Shown: positions 45,575 to 52,385 of the stretch, piece by piece
Layout of the letters: every line of letters starts with the position of its first letter
Position numbering within the stretch: the stretch's first letter is position 1
DNA from: Eubacteriales Family XIII. Incertae Sedis bacterium
GTDB taxonomy: Bacteria > Bacillota > Clostridia > Peptostreptococcales > Anaerovoracaceae
Direction: 5' to 3'
Assembly (NCBI GenBank): GCA_031264295.1
Contig: JAISED010000021.1
Span: 1-52,611 of the forward strand
DNA: 52,611 nucleotides
The notes under the pieces: model-generated
What the model was told of the DNA's origin: nothing
The model's database searches: none
The model's input: only the letters and a program-made list of their open reading frames with translations
Made by a program: the position numbers and the translations under genes

Positions 45575-46693
45575 ATGCGCATAACTAACAGGATAATAAC
45601 AGAAAAATATCTGAAGTCTCTTAACAATATAGCAACTGATCTTGATAAGCTTAATACGCAGTTCATTACCGGGCGCAAGTTCATGAAGGTCTCCGAAAAC
45701 ACGCCCGCGGCTGTAAAAGCTTTCCAGATCCGAAAGGATATGAAACGTGTTGAGGGTTATCAGGCCAGCATCACACACGCCAAGGGCATGCTCCAGAATG
45801 CCGAAAGCACGATCAAGGGCATCGGTGAGATGGTTCAAGAGATCAAGGTGAAGGTTATTGCGGGTCTAAACGCCCCGGATAGCGTTACCGAGAGGAAGAT
45901 CATCGCTACAGAGATGCGGAGTCTCCAGCAAGAGATGCTGCAGCACCTGAATTCAAACGCGTCAGGGACTTATTACTTTGGCGGCAATTCCGTCGCTCAG
46001 GAGCCTTTCTCAATTGCAGACGACGGAAAACTGCAATACCGTTATATGGACGGCGCCGATTTCAAATGGGTGAAGCTTCAGGATCTTCACGCCACACCGG
46101 ATCCGAACATCGGACCGCCCGATCCTATGAATGATCTGTATAATAGTTTGATGAACGCCGGTCTTTTCGTGGATCTCGGCATGGGCATACGCTCGGATAC
46201 ATCCGCCTCGTCCCCAACTGCAGCGCCTTACATAGACAGGAACTCCGTGTTCACATATACACTGCCCGGCTTATCGATCACGGGCGTCGGTTCTTCGGTT
46301 ATGAGTGACGGTTCCGTCATATCAAACAATATTTACGATCTTATCGGTTCTCTGGCGTCGAACTTCGAGGATAACTTCAACGACGGCAACGGCAACTCAA
46401 GCATTTCGTACACATACGATCGGGGGAATGAGCTGCTCAGGTTTTTGGAAAAGAACGAATCCACGGTTCAGTATGCGCTAACAAACGCCGGAACCAAGAT
46501 GTATTACCTTAATTTCATAAGTACTTCCATGTCTTCCCGCGAATTCGACAATATAGAGCGGCAGCAAGCGACGGAGGGTCAAGACAGAGAAAAGACCATA
46601 ATATACTATGACGCGCAGCAGGTAACATACAACGCGGCGCTGAAGATGGGCGCGCAGATCCTGCCTATGTCCATATTTAATTATATGAGCTGA
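45575..46693 (+). CDS. flgL: flagellar hook-associated protein 3 FlgL
   Basis: The N-terminal MRITNRIITEKYLKSLNNIATDLDKLNTQFITGRKFMKVSENTPAAVKAFQIRKD is diagnostic. A frame ten codons longer exists (45545), but AGGGGGTGCGAAT precedes the ATG at 45575, so this start is chosen (372 residues). The C-terminal flagellin-like helix (YYDAQQVTYNAALKMGAQILPMSI) is complete. Confidence 0.96.
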   Translation: MRITNRIITEKYLKSLNNIATDLDKLNTQFITGRKFMKVSENTPAAVKAFQIRKDMKRVEGYQASITHAKGMLQNAESTIKGIGEMVQEIKVKVIAGLNAPDSVTERKIIATEMRSLQQEMLQHLNSNASGTYYFGGNSVAQEPFSIADDGKLQYRYMDGADFKWVKLQDLHATPDPNIGPPDPMNDLYNSLMNAGLFVDLGMGIRSDTSASSPTAAPYIDRNSVFTYTLPGLSITGVGSSVMSDGSVISNNIYDLIGSLASNFEDNFNDGNGNSSISYTYDRGNELLRFLEKNESTVQYALTNAGTKMYYLNFISTSMSSREFDNIERQQATEGQDREKTIIYYDAQQVTYNAALKMGAQILPMSIFNYMS

Positions 46694-46732
46694 TAATAGC
46701 GTTACAACCTTAATAGTGATATAATAGCAAAT

Positions 46733-46872
46733 AACAAACAGTGTGGCAGCAAACGGTACGACAACAGACGACGCGATAAGAGACAGTGCGGCAGCAAATA
46801 GTACGACAAATGACGCGATAACAAACAGTGTGGCAGCAAACGGTGCAATAAGAAACAGTGCGATAATATTAG
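46733..46872 (+). repeat. degenerate 42-45-bp tandem repeat between flgL and yviE
   Basis: Units of the type ACAAACAGTGTGGCAGCAAA occur about every 42-45 nt, in about three copies. One plus-strand frame is open through them (NSVAANGTTTDDAIRDSAAANSTTNDA and so on) from a TAG at about 46727 to a TAA inside the yviE ribosome-binding site (AGGAGGTAA). It has no ATG or ribosome-binding site of its own, so I do not call it a gene. Confidence 0.65.
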
Positions 46873-46912
46873 ATAGAGCAGTTTCTGCGCAAGAAAGGAG
46901 GTAAGCAATTAT

Positions 46913-47566
46913 ATGAAACCGCTTATTTCAATCGAAACTGTCCCAATTTCAATCGAATACAATATGACAAGGACGCCTGTAAAGCCCGCCTCTGAGCGCT
47001 CGGGTTCCGGCTACAGTCAGTCCGCGAGTCTAAGGGTCTCCCGCAACGACAATCGTTTGACCATCAGGAGTAATCCTATACAGATTCAGATGAGGGACAC
47101 GTTTGAGCAGACCAATCAGAGGTACATGGGTTATACGGCAACAGCGGAGTATTCCGTAAACGGTCTGCTGAGTATGAATGTACAAATTCAGGGCGACGAC
47201 GCGCCGGCGCGGAATGCCGGAGGCGGCGGTTCGCGTGGGGATTACCGTTTTCATACAGCCGGCGGCGGGATCGATCGTATGGTTGACGCTGTACCTGCGA
47301 CAGGTTCACAACCCGCTTCCCACGCGCCTTTAGCCAACATGAAGATCAGTTTTGATATGACCAGGCTTTCCGATAGTCAGAATATCGGCGTCTCGGACGT
47401 GGAGGCTAGTTTTATCCCTCCCGATCTTGAGATCAGCATTGTCGAGTATCCGAAGGTGATCATTAAATATGTAGGCGGGCCGATATATTTCCCAAGGAGC
47501 GCTGACCCGAACTATGAACCGCCGGTCGATGAAAAGGCCGGGAGCAACTTTGAAGCCAAAGTGTAG
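46913..47566 (+). CDS. yviE: YviE-like DUF6470 family protein
   Basis: 217-residue protein lying between flgL and fliW, where yviE is found in Bacillus. It begins with a hydrophobic beta strand (MKPLISIETVPISIEYNMTRTPVKP) and ends in strands typical of the family (PPDLEISIVEYPKVIIKYVGGPIYFPRSADPNYEPP). A Gly-rich insert is at about 100-125. GAAAGGAGG precedes the ATG. Family function is unknown; conserved linkage suggests a flagellar role. Confidence 0.8.
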   Translation: MKPLISIETVPISIEYNMTRTPVKPASERSGSGYSQSASLRVSRNDNRLTIRSNPIQIQMRDTFEQTNQRYMGYTATAEYSVNGLLSMNVQIQGDDAPARNAGGGGSRGDYRFHTAGGGIDRMVDAVPATGSQPASHAPLANMKISFDMTRLSDSQNIGVSDVEASFIPPDLEISIVEYPKVIIKYVGGPIYFPRSADPNYEPPVDEKAGSNFEAKV

Positions 47567-47584
47567 CGAATGGCGCGCCAGTGG

Positions 47585-47654
47585 TTCGGCGGCGGACGAT
47601 ACGTGCTTGGAGTTCGGCGACGAACGATACGTACTTGGAGTTCGGCGACGAACG
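47585..47654. repeat. 28-bp tandem repeat between yviE and fliW
   Basis: TTCGGCG(A/G)CG recurs at 47585, 47613 and 47641 (period 28), each followed by AACG or GACG and, in two copies, ATACGT(A/G)CTTGGAG. It occupies the spacer right before the fliW start region. No coding or known regulatory role is evident. Confidence 0.75.
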
Positions 47655-47696
47655 CAAGCTAATACGTCAATCGCGAATTGGCGTTGAGAGGATTAT

Positions 47697-48374
47697 ATGA
47701 AGATTAATACGAGGGATTTTGGCGTTATAGAGTTCGATGAAAACGCTGTCTACTCTTTTCCACGCGGAGTCTACGGATTTGAAGACGTTGACTCCTTCGT
47801 GGCGTTTATGCATGAAGAGGACGGGTTTTCCTTTGTTTACCTGCAAGCGGTCAAGTCGCAGACCCCTTGTTTTCTTGTGTTTTCGCCCTGGGAACTGCTC
47901 CATGCATACGCACCCGAGGTCGAAAAAGACGATCTCGCCTCCCTGGGCGTGGAGTCCTGCAAGGATTTAATATTTCTCACCATAGCGACAGTGCCGCCTG
48001 ATGATATCAGACAGCTCTCCATCAACATAAAGAGTCCCGTCGTACTCAATCCAAAGAGCATGATCGGGCGTCAAGTCATCTTGCTCAATGATGATTATCC
48101 TGTGAAATACTATCCGTTCTGCGATGGCAAAGGATGCAAAGACGGCGAAGGCGGCAGCAGACGTAAAGACGGCGGCGGCAATGATGGTGGCGGCAGCAGA
48201 CGTGAAGACGGCGGCGGCAAAGACGGCGAAGGCGGCAGCAGACGTAAAGACGGCGGCGGCAATGATGGGTATAGCGGCGGAAACGCCGACAGTAAAGGTG
48301 GTGACAGCAGCATAGGCGGCGGCGCGAGTTCTAAAAACGTCGGCGAAAGTCCTAACAGACGAAAGGGAGGCTGA
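47697..48374 (+). CDS. fliW: flagellar assembly factor FliW with repetitive Gly/Arg/Lys/Asp tail
   Basis: FliW binds flagellin and the translational repressor CsrA, coupling flagellin level to its own translation. Residues 1-141 are a complete FliW core (FGVIEFDENAVYSFPRGVYGFEDVDSF, and VVLNPKSMIGRQVILLNDDYPVKYYPF). Bacillus FliW ends there. This protein continues for 84 residues of low complexity, built on 13-14-residue repeats such as EGGSRRKDGGGND, spaced 39 and 42 bp (48155, 48194, 48236). The tail mixes basic (RRK) and acidic residues with glycine, resembling RNA-binding Gly/Arg-rich segments. The stop overlaps the csrA ribosome-binding site, 5 nt before csrA. Confidence 0.95.
   Translation: MKINTRDFGVIEFDENAVYSFPRGVYGFEDVDSFVAFMHEEDGFSFVYLQAVKSQTPCFLVFSPWELLHAYAPEVEKDDLASLGVESCKDLIFLTIATVPPDDIRQLSINIKSPVVLNPKSMIGRQVILLNDDYPVKYYPFCDGKGCKDGEGGSRRKDGGGNDGGGSRREDGGGKDGEGGSRRKDGGGNDGYSGGNADSKGGDSSIGGGASSKNVGESPNRRKGG
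48140..48270 (+). repeat. 39/42-bp tandem repeat encoding the FliW tail
   Basis: GGCGGCAGCAGACGT(A/G)AAGAC occurs three times (CAGCAG at 48155, 48194 and 48236). Spacings of 39 and 42 bp keep the frame and encode three GGSRR(K/E)DGGG units. Confidence 0.85.
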
Positions 48375-48379
48375 TTCTC

Positions 48380-48631
48380 ATGTTGGTTATCAGCAGAAAA
48401 CCCGGCGAGAAACTTAAGGTCGGCGACTCTATAGAATTCACGGTTCTTTCCGTAAGCGGCGACAAAGTCGCTATAGGCATTGACGCGCCCCGGAATATCT
48501 CCGTTCTGCGCGGAGAGCTGGCGGAGACTATTGAAAGCAACATCCAATCCTCCGTACAGTCGCTTGAAGGCGAAACCATACGCGACCTCGCCGCCCTTCT
48601 TAAAGGGAATAAGACCCCAGCGGCAAAGTAG
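48380..48631 (+). CDS. csrA: translational regulator CsrA
   Basis: 83-residue RNA-binding repressor. The RNA-contact residues are present: L4 and R6 in MLVISRKPGE and R44 in ISVLRGEL. The C-terminal helix, which contacts FliW in Bacillus, is complete. GGGAGG at the fliW stop is the ribosome-binding site. The likely targets are the flagellin leaders at 50039-50225 and 52211-52386. Confidence 0.96.
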   Translation: MLVISRKPGEKLKVGDSIEFTVLSVSGDKVAIGIDAPRNISVLRGELAETIESNIQSSVQSLEGETIRDLAALLKGNKTPAAK

Positions 48632-48711
48632 CTAGACGCTATTTTGTGGCAGTGGTAGGTAAGCCGTTCGCGCAAATTCACCTGTCAATTCGCAACATCA
48701 AATGCGGTTGT

Positions 48712-49662
48712 CTATAAATCAAATATCTGCATCTGCATCTGCAAATTGCGATATGTCTTCACGTTACGGTCGTTTATCTTATCGTCGTCACCAACCTCAC
48801 CGGATATGAGTGGCGAAATTGAATTGTGCTTTGCGAAGTTTCCCTCCACAGCGTTCTTGCTGTAATTGGCATAGCAATAGCGGCAACCGTTTTTGCAGGT
48901 ATTGTACATTCCGATATCAATGCTTGTCACGCAACCGCATTCGAGCCGTTGAGTTTTGTCCTTTTCGATATTCAAACGGCAATCAATGAGTTTTGCAAGT
49001 AGTCGGTCATCAATGCAACGGGCGTGTTCGATTCCGTACTGTTGAAGGTCAATCTGTTCCGCACAGGTATCAACAGACAGACCAAAGTTGCGGGCAATTT
49101 CGGCAAGTTGGAAACTCAACTCCATCTGTGCCGTAGACGAGAAGTTCAATAGAGCCAGTTCTTTGATATTATCCTTAACTCCGCGATAGTCTTCATCAAT
49201 GAAGCTGATAGTCACTTTCCGAGTGTAATCGTGCAGTTCCTTTGCAATTTTCTCGAATGCATTTATATGGTATTCCAACGGATACTTCTTGCTGATAAAG
49301 ATAGGGTCGTAACGCCAAATTACTCTGTCGGCGCTGATCAGATCAGAGAGTTTCTTGAATGCTGAAATAATCACATCTGGCTTGTTCGGGAGATTTGGCT
49401 CCACGTCTTTACCATACGATGTGAGGGTGAACTGGAAATAGTACACATAGTCTTTAAGCTCGTCAAGCCTATCCAGCATGGGCAAGGGATTCTTCGTCCA
49501 AAATACTATGCCGTCCACCACCTCCGGCGCAAGATTGATTCTGCTAATCTGGTGAAAGTTCATTGGATTACGCGCCAAGACAAACCCCTCCTTGATTCTG
49601 TTGTAGAACCAATTAGAGTAATACGACGGTATGTCCGTCCGTCGGCTTGCACTGATAATCAC
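48712..49662 (-). CDS. DUF1848 family protein
   Basis: 316 residues beginning MIISASRRTDIP, the characteristic DUF1848 N-terminus, with FVLARNPMNFHQISRI and VVFWTKNP-like segments and a cysteine cluster near the C-terminus (ECGCVTSIDIG, then CKNGCRYCYANY). Cysteine spacing suggests an iron-sulfur cluster; the biochemical function is unknown. The start is GTG at 49662 with AAGGTGG upstream. It is antisense to its neighbours, has its own promoter (49859-49887), is visibly more AT-rich, and splits csrA from flagellin. These features suggest acquisition by transfer. Confidence 0.85.
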   Translation of the reverse strand: MIISASRRTDIPSYYSNWFYNRIKEGFVLARNPMNFHQISRINLAPEVVDGIVFWTKNPLPMLDRLDELKDYVYYFQFTLTSYGKDVEPNLPNKPDVIISAFKKLSDLISADRVIWRYDPIFISKKYPLEYHINAFEKIAKELHDYTRKVTISFIDEDYRGVKDNIKELALLNFSSTAQMELSFQLAEIARNFGLSVDTCAEQIDLQQYGIEHARCIDDRLLAKLIDCRLNIEKDKTQRLECGCVTSIDIGMYNTCKNGCRYCYANYSKNAVEGNFAKHNSISPLISGEVGDDDKINDRNVKTYRNLQMQMQIFDL

Positions 49663-50038
49663 GATTCTTAACCACCTTTCTCATAAGTCCCTCCATGCAT
49701 CAAGTTAAGTTTCCTCGGAAACTCCACACACCTTGAAATCAGACAGTTCCCAAGTCCAAGGTTTTTTCTTTGCCCCCACATGGCGGCATTATGTTCTTGC
49801 CTTTTTTGGTTTTTGATCAAACCTACTTCTGCCTCATTAGTTTCCGAGCTTACTCAGAATTGTAGCATGATTGAGGACGTTTTTCAATAATGATTCTTTG
49901 GATTGGCGGGGTTTGCGTGCATTCGTGCGCGGCAATCTTGCTTTATCGCTAATTCGTTTTTTGGTCAATATTTCTTTTAATTTGGTTGATCTTAACGCGA
50001 ATATATAAATAATTATGCATTAATGATCGAATTATTTC
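49663..50038. other. intergenic region upstream of DUF1848 gene and flagellin
   Basis: About 376 nt, AT-rich, without a supported gene. The left half would be a roughly 190-nt leader of the DUF1848 mRNA. It contains a strong short hairpin (AGTTTCC-TC-GGAAACT near 49708-49723) and CCTTG/CAAGG arms on the minus strand. I do not recognise a known riboswitch class. The right half leads into the flagellin promoter. Confidence 0.5.
49859..49887 (-). promoter_or_regulatory. SigA-type promoter of the DUF1848 gene
   Basis: On the minus strand TTGAAA (49882-49887) and TACAAT (49859-49864), each one mismatch from consensus, are separated by exactly 17 nt. Start point near 49852 gives a leader of about 190 nt. 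Confidence 0.7.
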
Positions 50039-50065
50039 TAAAGTAATTTGGGCATAAGTCGATAT
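50039..50065 (+). promoter_or_regulatory. SigD-type promoter of flagellin gene 1
   Basis: TAAA (50039-50042), 15 nt, GTCGATAT (50058-50065): one mismatch from the sigma-28 consensus. It lies about 160 nt before the flagellin start and drives the structured leader. Confidence 0.85.
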
Positions 50066-50094
50066 ACCTTTTTGAGGCGCTGCTTCACAGTACT

Positions 50095-50134
50095 GCCGCC
50101 CTCCCTCACATGACTAGTCTGCGAAGGGCGGCGC
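50095..50134 (+). other. first hairpin of flagellin 1 leader
   Basis: GCCGCCC (50095-50101) and GGGCGGC (50128-50134) pair perfectly around a 26-nt loop in the untranslated leader, upstream of the (A)GGA hairpin. It could protect the 5' end of the abundant flagellin mRNA. Confidence 0.55.
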
Positions 50135-50145
50135 TAAACAACACC

Positions 50146-50161
50146 GGGAAGGATCCCGGCA
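50146..50161 (+). promoter_or_regulatory. predicted CsrA-binding hairpin in flagellin 1 leader
   Basis: CCGGGA (50146-50151) and TCCCGG (50156-50161) form a 6-bp stem with the tetraloop AGGA. GGA in a hairpin loop is the core CsrA recognition element. A second GGA-containing site is the ribosome-binding sequence AGGAGG about 7 nt before the ATG. An equivalent hairpin with a compensatory base-pair change is at 52306-52321. Confidence 0.7.
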
Positions 50162-50224
50162 CTTACATGGCTCGTGGTTTTCGGCCGGAATCACAAATCG
50201 CCATACATATTCAGGAGGAATATC

Positions 50225-51631
50225 ATGATAATTAACCACAACATACCGGCGTTGAACACCTATCGTTCACTGTCCATTAACAACACAAACACAAACAAAT
50301 CGCTCTCTAAGCTTTCTTCCGGTCTTCGCATCAACAACGCCGGCGACGACGCGGCGGGCTTGGCCATATCCGAAAAGATGAGAAGCCAGATCAGAGGGCT
50401 TGACCAGGCCAGCAGGAACGCGTATGACGGCAAGTCGCTCTTACAGACTGCCGAAGGCGCTTTGAATGAGACGCACAGCATTCTTCAGAGAATGAAGGAA
50501 CTCGCGGTTCAGTCGTCCAATGACACCAATACTCAGTTTGACAGAACCGAGATTCAAAAGGAAATCGAGCAGCTCAAGACCGAGATCGACAGAATCTCCA
50601 GAGACACTGAATTCAACACCATGAAGCTGCTGGACGGCACTATGGGTTCTACAGCTTCCGGTGTCGGCAGCGGCTTCTTAAGCGCGGCCTACGAAGTGGT
50701 CGGCATAGGGATCGTCGCCGGAGAATACACTCTTCAGTCTGTCAAGACGATCAAGGGCGATACCACAAATACGAGCAGAACAGGCGGTATAGACAGCAAT
50801 CCCAATGTCACTTTCGTACCTACGACTACAGCTGCCGGAGGCGATGGTCTGGGCGCTAAATACGGAGACTACCGATTTGAGGCCACAAAGAACCTCGGCG
50901 GCAGCTACAGCTTTACCCTCCACGGTCCTGACGGCAAGTATGAGGTTCTGGACAATCGCACTGCGGGTTCGGATCTCAAATTCGAGAAGCTGGGCATCAA
51001 TCTCAAATTCGGCAAAACCGCGGATCTGAGCGGCAGCGGCACCTTTAGCTTCACCGTCAGCGAGGATATAGAACTCAAGCTTTCGGGCAAATCGGGTTCG
51101 CCGACAGACGGCATAGAGGTCAAGCTCACGGCTGCCGGATATAAAGGCGGCAGCCTTAATGTGGGCGGCATACAGTTCGAAGCCCGCGTAGGATTTGCGA
51201 CCGCCGCCAATGCTTCCACGAATATCACAGTATTCGACGACTCCATCAAGCTTCACATAGGCGCCAATGCGGATCAGAATATGAGCATTTCAGTGCTCGA
51301 CGCCTCTTCCAGAGCGCTCGGCGTGAACGTGGTTGATCTCAAGAGCCAGAAGACGGCTAACGCCGCTATCACCATCATAGACACCGCTATCAACAGGGTC
51401 TCATCGGAGAGATCGAAGATGGGCGCTATCATGAACAGGCTTGATCACACCATCAAGAATCTGGGCACCACCTCAGAGAACCTCACGGCGTCCGAATCAA
51501 GAATCAGAGACGTAGATATGGCCAAGGAGATGATGGAATTCACAAAGAACAACATACTCTCCCAGGCTTCACAGTCCATGCTGGCGCAAGCCAACATGAT
51601 ACCCCAGGGTGTATTAGGTCTGCTGCGGTAG
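50225..51631 (+). CDS. hag: flagellin, copy 1
   Basis: 468-residue filament subunit. The N-terminal D0/D1 domain ([45 protein letters not shown]) and C-terminal D1/D0 (RIRDVDMAKEMMEFTKNNILSQASQSMLAQANMIPQGVLGLL) are classical. The middle (about 150-360) is a variable surface domain of beta-rich Gly/Thr/Ser sequence. A frame 17 codons longer exists, but AGGAGG precedes the ATG at 50225 and the family N-terminus fits exactly. It has its own SigD-type promoter and ends at the terminator 51947-51990. Confidence 0.97.
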   Translation: MIINHNIPALNTYRSLSINNTNTNKSLSKLSSGLRINNAGDDAAGLAISEKMRSQIRGLDQASRNAYDGKSLLQTAEGALNETHSILQRMKELAVQSSNDTNTQFDRTEIQKEIEQLKTEIDRISRDTEFNTMKLLDGTMGSTASGVGSGFLSAAYEVVGIGIVAGEYTLQSVKTIKGDTTNTSRTGGIDSNPNVTFVPTTTAAGGDGLGAKYGDYRFEATKNLGGSYSFTLHGPDGKYEVLDNRTAGSDLKFEKLGINLKFGKTADLSGSGTFSFTVSEDIELKLSGKSGSPTDGIEVKLTAAGYKGGSLNVGGIQFEARVGFATAANASTNITVFDDSIKLHIGANADQNMSISVLDASSRALGVNVVDLKSQKTANAAITIIDTAINRVSSERSKMGAIMNRLDHTIKNLGTTSENLTASESRIRDVDMAKEMMEFTKNNILSQASQSMLAQANMIPQGVLGLLR

Positions 51632-51639
51632 TACTTCCG

Positions 51640-51910
51640 CTGCACATTAGTCACAAATACCAACCGATACAATGCCGCGGGACGCGGTACAGCGCTTCCG
51701 TTGCGGCCATACTCCCGCGGCACATTAGAAGACACAGACACTAACTGACTCAATGCCGCAGGATGCGGCACGGCGCTTCCGTTACGCTCATACTCCTGCG
51801 GCACATTAGAAGACACAGGCACTAACTGACTCAATGCCGCAGGACGCGGTACATTAAACACAAATACTAACTGATACAATGCCACGAATGCGGCGCTTCT
51901 GCGGCGCACG
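51640..51910 (+). repeat. 81-bp tandem repeat in flagellin 1 3' untranslated region
   Basis: AATGCCGC(G/A)GGA(C/T)GCGG occurs at 51671, 51752 and 51833 (period 81) with a shortened fourth copy at 51879. Blocks GCACATTAGAAGACACAG and GCGCTTCCGTT recur in step. It lies between the flagellin stop and its terminator, so it is transcribed as 3' untranslated RNA. An antisense frame through it encodes three 27-residue repeats but has no start signals. Confidence 0.8.
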
Positions 51911-51946
51911 CCGCGCTGTAGTACGCGGCATCGGAGGCGTATATAC

Positions 51947-51990
51947 AAAAACTGAAAGGGACGGCCAAGCGGTCGTCCCTTTCAGTTTTT
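51947..51990 (+). terminator. strong rho-independent terminator of flagellin 1
   Basis: AAAAACTGAAAGGGACG (51947-51963) and CGTCCCTTTCAGTTTTT (51974-51990) pair perfectly over 17 bp, extendable by three more pairs, with an AAGC loop, and the stem ends in a T-run on both strands. Confidence 0.9.
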
Positions 51991-52035
51991 CCGAACGCCG
52001 CCAATCCCCTGCCTTTATACTTGCCGCCTATAGAG

Positions 52036-52090
52036 TGGCTTCTTAAAAACCCTGCCGTGCATCTTCGATACGCCTTTTGCCTCACATAAG
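52036..52090. repeat. dispersed intergenic repeat, copy 3 (CTTCTTAAAAACC type)
   Basis: The pair of blocks CTTCTTAAAAACC and ACGCCTTTTGCC(T)CAC, in the same order and similar spacing, resembles 244-290. Together with 22381-22415 this indicates a multi-copy extragenic element. Confidence 0.45.
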
Positions 52091-52210
52091 CCGGCGTGAG
52101 TTTAATCATTATAAATAAGATCGACTTTAATTGAATTATTCGTGCAGCACTGTAGTTTTGTCATCTAATACTGCCCGTAATTTGTTTATGAAAAAAATTC
52201 CCAAATTCGC

Positions 52211-52237
52211 TCAAGTTGATCCCTACTCATCCGATAT
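52211..52237 (+). promoter_or_regulatory. SigD-type promoter of flagellin gene 2
   Basis: TCAA (52211-52214), 15 nt, TCCGATAT (52230-52237): one mismatch in each box from the sigma-28 consensus. It lies about 148 nt before the flagellin start. Confidence 0.75.
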
Positions 52238-52279
52238 ATTATGCGAGAATTGCAATGCGGCTCACCCTTGGCGTACGGA

Positions 52280-52289
52280 GGGGCGCCCC
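52280..52289 (+). other. GGGGCGCCCC palindrome in flagellin 2 leader
   Basis: A perfect 10-bp GC palindrome 16 nt before the TGGA hairpin. GGCG at 52270-52273 could alternatively pair with its CGCC. It takes the place of the 50095-50134 hairpin of the first flagellin leader, with unrelated sequence. Confidence 0.4.
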
Positions 52290-52305
52290 GCGATGCGAAT
52301 CGGTT

Positions 52306-52321
52306 TCGGGATGGATCCCGA
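52306..52321 (+). promoter_or_regulatory. predicted CsrA-binding hairpin in flagellin 2 leader
   Basis: TCGGGA (52306-52311) and TCCCGA (52316-52321) form a 6-bp stem with tetraloop TGGA. Relative to the hairpin at 50146-50161 the outer C-G pair has become T-A, a compensatory change. It ends 64 nt before the ATG, against 63 nt in the first leader. GGAGG (52373-52377) is the ribosome-binding site and possible second CsrA site. Confidence 0.7.
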
Positions 52322-52385
52322 GCAACATAAGACGCGCGTGAATACGCGCATTCACACTCATATCAAATTCATGGAGGAATTGGGA

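Larger units (their letters stand above)
51632..52385. other. intergenic region between the two flagellin genes
   Basis: 754 nt without a supported gene. It contains the 81-bp repeats, the terminator, a dispersed repeat (CTTCTTAAAAACC at about 52039-52051 with GCCTTTTGCCTCAC at 52072-52085), an AT-rich stretch, and the SigD-type promoter and leader of flagellin 2. Confidence 0.7.

Noticed and set aside
46733..47654. Tandem repeats as a CRISPR array
   Set aside because: Units follow each other without unique spacers of constant length, periods vary between sites, and no cas genes are present.
47570..47664. 30-codon frame MARQWFGGGRYVLG in the yviE-fliW spacer
   Set aside because: No ribosome-binding site and composed of the 28-bp repeat, which changes frame with each copy.
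48110..48547. 145-codon minus-strand frame with PSLPPPSLRLLPP repeats
   Set aside because: It is the complement of the fliW tail repeat and csrA. The repeats are explained by the plus-strand GGSRRKDGGG units.
51445..51948. 167-codon minus-strand frame with three 27-residue repeats
   Set aside because: It overlaps the conserved C-terminal end of flagellin on the other strand, starts inside a terminator region and has no ribosome-binding site. I keep only the DNA repeat as a feature.
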